Shown here: piece by piece, positions 18,490 to 21,806 of the stretch
Position numbering within the stretch: position 1 is the stretch's first letter
Layout: each line of letters starts with the position of its first letter
NCBI GenBank assembly: GCA_910592005.1
Contig: CAJVPP010001207.1
Location: 1 to 21,806, forward strand
Source of the DNA: Funneliformis mosseae
Lineage: Eukaryota; Glomeromycota; Glomeromycetes; Glomerales; Glomeraceae
Length of the DNA: 21,806 nucleotides
Reading direction: 5' to 3'
Notes under the pieces: model-generated
Seen by the model: only the letters and a program-made list of their open reading frames with translations
Databases searched by the model: none
What the model was told of the DNA's origin: nothing
Program-made: the position numbers and the translations under genes

Positions 18490-18753
18490 CTAGGAAAATC
18501 AGGTTTTAGGAATTTTTAACAAATATTTTGGATTTTATTGCATTTTGAAAGTAACTTCAATCGCACATCAAATTGGTTTAAAATTTTTTTATTGATACAT
18601 ATAGATTAAAAAACAATGGTAAGTTATTTCACAATCTTTTATTGTATTAATTTTAGAAAAAGTATAAAACTGAATAAAAAGATTAAAAAATAGATTATTA
18701 TTAATCATTGCTTAAGAATCAAAGGAACCGTATGGATTAGCTGATCTTCCTAG
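18490..18753. repeat. MITE-like element with CTAGGAAAATCA ends, copy 2
   Basis: The left end CTAGGAAAATCAGGTTTTAG continues as GGAATTTTTAACAAA...TTTTATTGCATTTT, nearly the same as copy 1 at 11408-11542. The proposed right end, read inward on the minus strand, is CTAGGAAGATCAGCTAAT (about 14 of 18 matches). The middle differs from copy 1 and is longer (264 against 135 bp). No coding capacity. Confidence 0.45.
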
Positions 18754-19198
18754 AAGTGAGCTATTGAATTATAATATCTTTGGAATTGCAAAGTAATATT
18801 GATAACTAGGAAACTGAATTCAATAAACTGCCTGAATTATAGGATGGGCTTGATTAATCACAATTAATCGTTTTCTGAATTTTGATTATAAGGTTTGATT
18901 TCAATTAACCAATTTTATTTATGGCATTTAATTATCTTCAAGTAAACATTATATATGATAAATTACAGTAATTTGGATAAATATTTTTATTAGAAATTTT
19001 AAATGTTAAAATTTAAAATAATTAGAAAAAGAGCAGAATATAAAAATATAAAATAATATGGATATATAAATATAAAAATATAAATTAAAAATGTAAAATA
19101 CAATATTTAAATTCTTAAAATTAGACAAATTCAAATTTTGTTAGGGTGTTGAATTATTATTCCTAATTATAAAGATAAGAATTAGAATTTATTAACAA
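18754..19198. other. Downstream flank of the RNF213-like gene
   Basis: AT-rich sequence between the last repeat and the stop codon of the gene read leftwards from 21806. On the minus strand AATAAA occurs at 19188-19193, only a few bases past the stop, and T-rich sequence follows; a poly(A) signal is possible but too common a word here to call. No other gene was seen. Confidence 0.4.
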
Positions 19199-21806
19199 TT
19201 AATACAAAATACTTTTGATATTTATCTTGGTTTTAGCGCTAACATATACGCATGCTGCGTAAATATGACATATTAATAGGGAACTCGGAAAATTTTCTAA
19301 CAATTCATCTGAAATTTCGTCTGGCCACAAATTAAGTCCTTCAGCCGTTATGTAATAACTTAATGGATGTTGAACCTGATCACAATTCTTTAAAAATCTT
19401 AGCATGAATCTTTTTAATGCAAGAACAAATACTTCCGCTGGTATACGTTCTTTAATCGTCGAAGAGCGTTCAAAATCAACTGCCGAATCAATTTCTTTCT
19501 TCATTTTGTTTGTAAGTTTAATTTTAAATTTTCCATCTATATATCTTACCACGTAATTTGCAATTTGTTCTTCGATCAATTCATAAAGATTTATTAAATG
19601 CTTGAGACATAATCCAATGTCTAATAAATATTTGAATTTATTTGATAATAATACGGATAATTTCATCCATTGATTAACATAATCAAGAATTTTTGTCTCT
19701 TCGTTTCCAACCGATGTACGTATTACGAAACAAAGCAAAATTTCTAATGAAGATAGAAGTTCAGATGCGTTATTATGATATTCACTGTATGTAGCGCTAG
19801 TTTGTACCACGTCTATAACCAAAGGAACCTTATCAGATGGAATTTTCTGTTGATGAATTAAAGATTTGATATCCTCAAGAATTCTCACATGTCCTTTGAA
19901 TAATTCCATGTGATATGTGAAAGGTTCCATGTATGCCTGAGAGTCATTCAAAGTGCTAATATGAACTTTTTCAAAAACTAATCTACGCGCAAGCTCCATT
20001 TCGATGTTTTGTAAATAATAAATTATATCATGACCTCGTCCAACTTCAAGATTACGATCACTATTTTGGAGAATATCATCATCCCATGTGTAATTTATAA
20101 AATTGTTTTGTTTAGTTTGATCAATTCTAAGGGATTGAAGATAGTAACTAGTAGGACTTTCTGCAGAATTAGCGTTATGTGTATTTGAATTCGTTGATGA
20201 AACAGGGTTTTCCTGAATAAAATTAGACTCTTCCAAGAATTTAAGTGCTCTGGTAGATCTTATAGGAATCTTTATTACTTCTTGCAGAAAATTATTTTGT
20301 AATCTAATAAGATATTCCAAAATAACGCAAAGATATACGCCTGAATCCTTTGGCTCGACTAAAGCAAGTGCAATAGGAGATTTCGGATTTATTTTCGGTT
20401 TTGAATTTTGAAGTTCGTGACATTGAAATTGATTTACATCATCAATAACCGAATTCCATGCGTAAGTAAAGTTATTGAAATTTGACATTAAGAATTTCAA
20501 TCTTTCTTTGGATTTCCCATCATTTGACTTTGACACATCATTTATAAATTGCTCAAATGATATTTCATTTGCTTTTTCTCGACTTATGCGATTTTCAAGA
20601 TGGGATGTTATGATATTAACAAAATTCACTATCGGCCAAAGGAATTTTAGCTTTTCTAATTTATCAGAAAATTTAAAGAATACGGACATAAAAGGAAAAC
20701 GTGATTTATGTTTCTCTATATCAGAATTGTAATAAGCATTAAGGCCTTGAAAACTCATTTCTCCTATCGATCTCCAAAGGCTTGGTAAACGTTCATGTAT
20801 GTATCTCTCATCCATTGGTATAGTTTGTTTGATTTCTTCCTCGATTATGCTTGAATTTCCTTGGGTTTTAGCGAGTTTTATACGAAATTCATTAGCTGTG
20901 TTTGTAATATTTGTAATTAAAGGCGAAACAAAAACGACTTCGAAATGTTTTTCCCAAATTTTACGTTGTTGAGGCGAATTCAAAGATAAATTTTTTGGAG
21001 CATGTAACATTTTGTCAAGTATTGAATGTAATAAGAGGGCCAAATTTTCTTCAGAGCAATTCAATTGTTTTAAAAGAATTCCCCAATCGTTCATAATATG
21101 TCCCTTACAGTATTCCAAACTATTATTTGGAATATTATTATTCTTCTGTAAAAATGAAGTTGCAGTATCAGAAGGTGCCCAAGCTCCAATGATCGAATGA
21201 ACAAACAGATGAAGAATTCTATATGGAATAGGATTTAAATCGCGAAGGTTGTGTTTGATATCACCATTTACATTTTCCCCAATATACCCTTTTTCGGCTG
21301 TGATTGGATTTGCATCTAATTTCTCATTTCCTGGATCAGAGGTATGACTCACACCACCAATAGAATTTTTACAGTAGGGGCATATACTTCTCTCCATGGC
21401 TTTTCCACTATTACCAATAAGATAAATATTCCCACATTGACATTTATATCTTTAAAAATAATTAAAAAATATATTAATATATAAAAATATATTATTCAAC
21501 GCACATCTTCATATAACCTTACCGCGTAAAATCACCAATGGCTTCATGGAGCATGGATTCTTCATTTGTGGGGCAAGTGAGAATAAACAGGCCATTACAA
21601 CGACCTAAATTATGTAACAAATACGCTAATGGTGACGCATCCGGCGCAATAGACGAGTGCAATGCTATAACGTGCCCAATGACTGATTTAATTAATAAAT
21701 CCGAGTTACTGGCATTCGTATCAAGTTGGAATATAGAATATTGGTTTGTGACTATTTTTTCAATGATACTCTTGTAAATATTGGATAAAGAGCACGTATT
21801 CCCGAT
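19199..21806 (-). CDS. RNF213/mysterin-like E3 ubiquitin ligase, C-terminal part
   Basis: Two exons (21523-21806 and 19199-21449) encode 844 residues; the gene is incomplete at 21806 and the giant N-terminal stalk, AAA+ core and RING would lie beyond. Human RNF213 is a ~590-kDa cytosolic ubiquitin ligase with two AAA+ units, a RING and an RZ finger, acting on lipid droplets and intracellular bacteria. Seen here: residues 1-95 match the helical E3-module sequence before the RZ finger (VIGHVIALHSSIAPDASPLA); residues 96-127 are the RZ finger (YKCQCGNIYLIGNSGKAMER, then SICPYCKNSIGG); the remainder is the family's helical C-terminal domain, with LHLFVHSIIGAWAPS, LPSLWRSIGEMSF and VYLCVILEYLIRLQNNFLQ. 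Zinc-site Cys are at 98, 118 and 121, with an extra Cys100; Asn102 and Ser109 stand where human has His and the catalytic-type Cys. The frame is undamaged and less AT-rich than its surroundings. Family assignment is firm; ligase activity is not shown. Confidence 0.9.
21450..21522 (-). other. 73-bp spliceosomal intron in the RNF213-like gene
   Basis: On the minus strand the donor is CG|GTAAGG (GT at 21522-21521) and the acceptor is AAAG|ATATAA (AG at 21451-21450). Splicing rebuilds an Arg codon (CG+A) and joins GDFT-R-YKCQCGN, placing the first zinc-finger cysteines in frame with the rest of the finger. The intron is more AT-rich than the exons and contains in-frame stops, so read-through is impossible. 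Its short length is typical of fungi. Confidence 0.9.

Noticed and set aside
20475..21777. Plus-strand open frames of 62-85 codons opposite the RNF213-like gene
   Set aside because: They are shadows of the minus-strand gene, which has family motifs and a consistent intron.
1..21806. tRNA or rRNA genes
   Set aside because: No cloverleaf with a GGTTCRA-type B box and no conserved rRNA stretch was found on reading through; a covariance-model scan would be decisive.

Overview
The window is very AT-rich eukaryotic DNA that looks like an arbuscular mycorrhizal fungus (Glomeromycotina, for example Rhizophagus or Gigaspora). The reasons are a fungal-style short intron (73 nt), an RNF213-like gene of the kind I recall as expanded in these fungi, and a flank packed with decayed Tc1-type DNA transposons and a zinc-finger DDE transposase family that I associate with them. 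The assignment to lineage is inference; no marker gene is present.

Only one intact gene is visible. On the minus strand at the right end (19199-21806) lies the C-terminal 844 residues of a giant RNF213/mysterin-like E3 ubiquitin ligase, in two exons, with its 5' part beyond the window. It carries an RZ-type zinc finger spanning the splice junction, but the His and the catalytic-type Cys known from human RNF213 are replaced by Asn and Ser.

The other 19 kb is a transposon graveyard. From left to right: a decayed Tc1-like transposase gene (242-1317, minus); AT-rich DNA with a degenerate ~130-bp tandem array; a complete but dead Tc1 element with unusually long (~110 bp) inverted repeats (2796-4300, minus); two related decayed small genes (5229-5648 and 6499-7086, plus), each behind a shared 5' module with a palindrome and TATA box; a complete dead Tc1 element (7652-8918, plus); a decayed DDE transposase with a C-terminal zinc finger (about 9089-11130, plus); a MITE-like element (11408-11542); a 5'-truncated second Tc1 copy (11614-12446, minus); an 18-bp minisatellite and a hairpin (12675-12911); a decayed 161-codon reading frame (12941-14691) split by a third Tc1 copy (13317-14579); further decayed coding relics (14859-15179 minus, 16608-17590 plus); hairpin-bearing tandem repeats (18006-18240); and a second MITE-like element (18490-18753).

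Nearly all damage in the relics is C-to-T or G-to-A: glutamine codons became TAA/TAG, tryptophan or arginine codons became TGA/TAG, and catalytic Asp/Glu became Asn/Lys. This is what cytosine methylation plus deamination, or a RIP-like process, would leave. The RNF213-like gene is visibly less AT-rich and has no such damage, so the boundary near 19.2 kb separates a silenced repeat block from an active gene.
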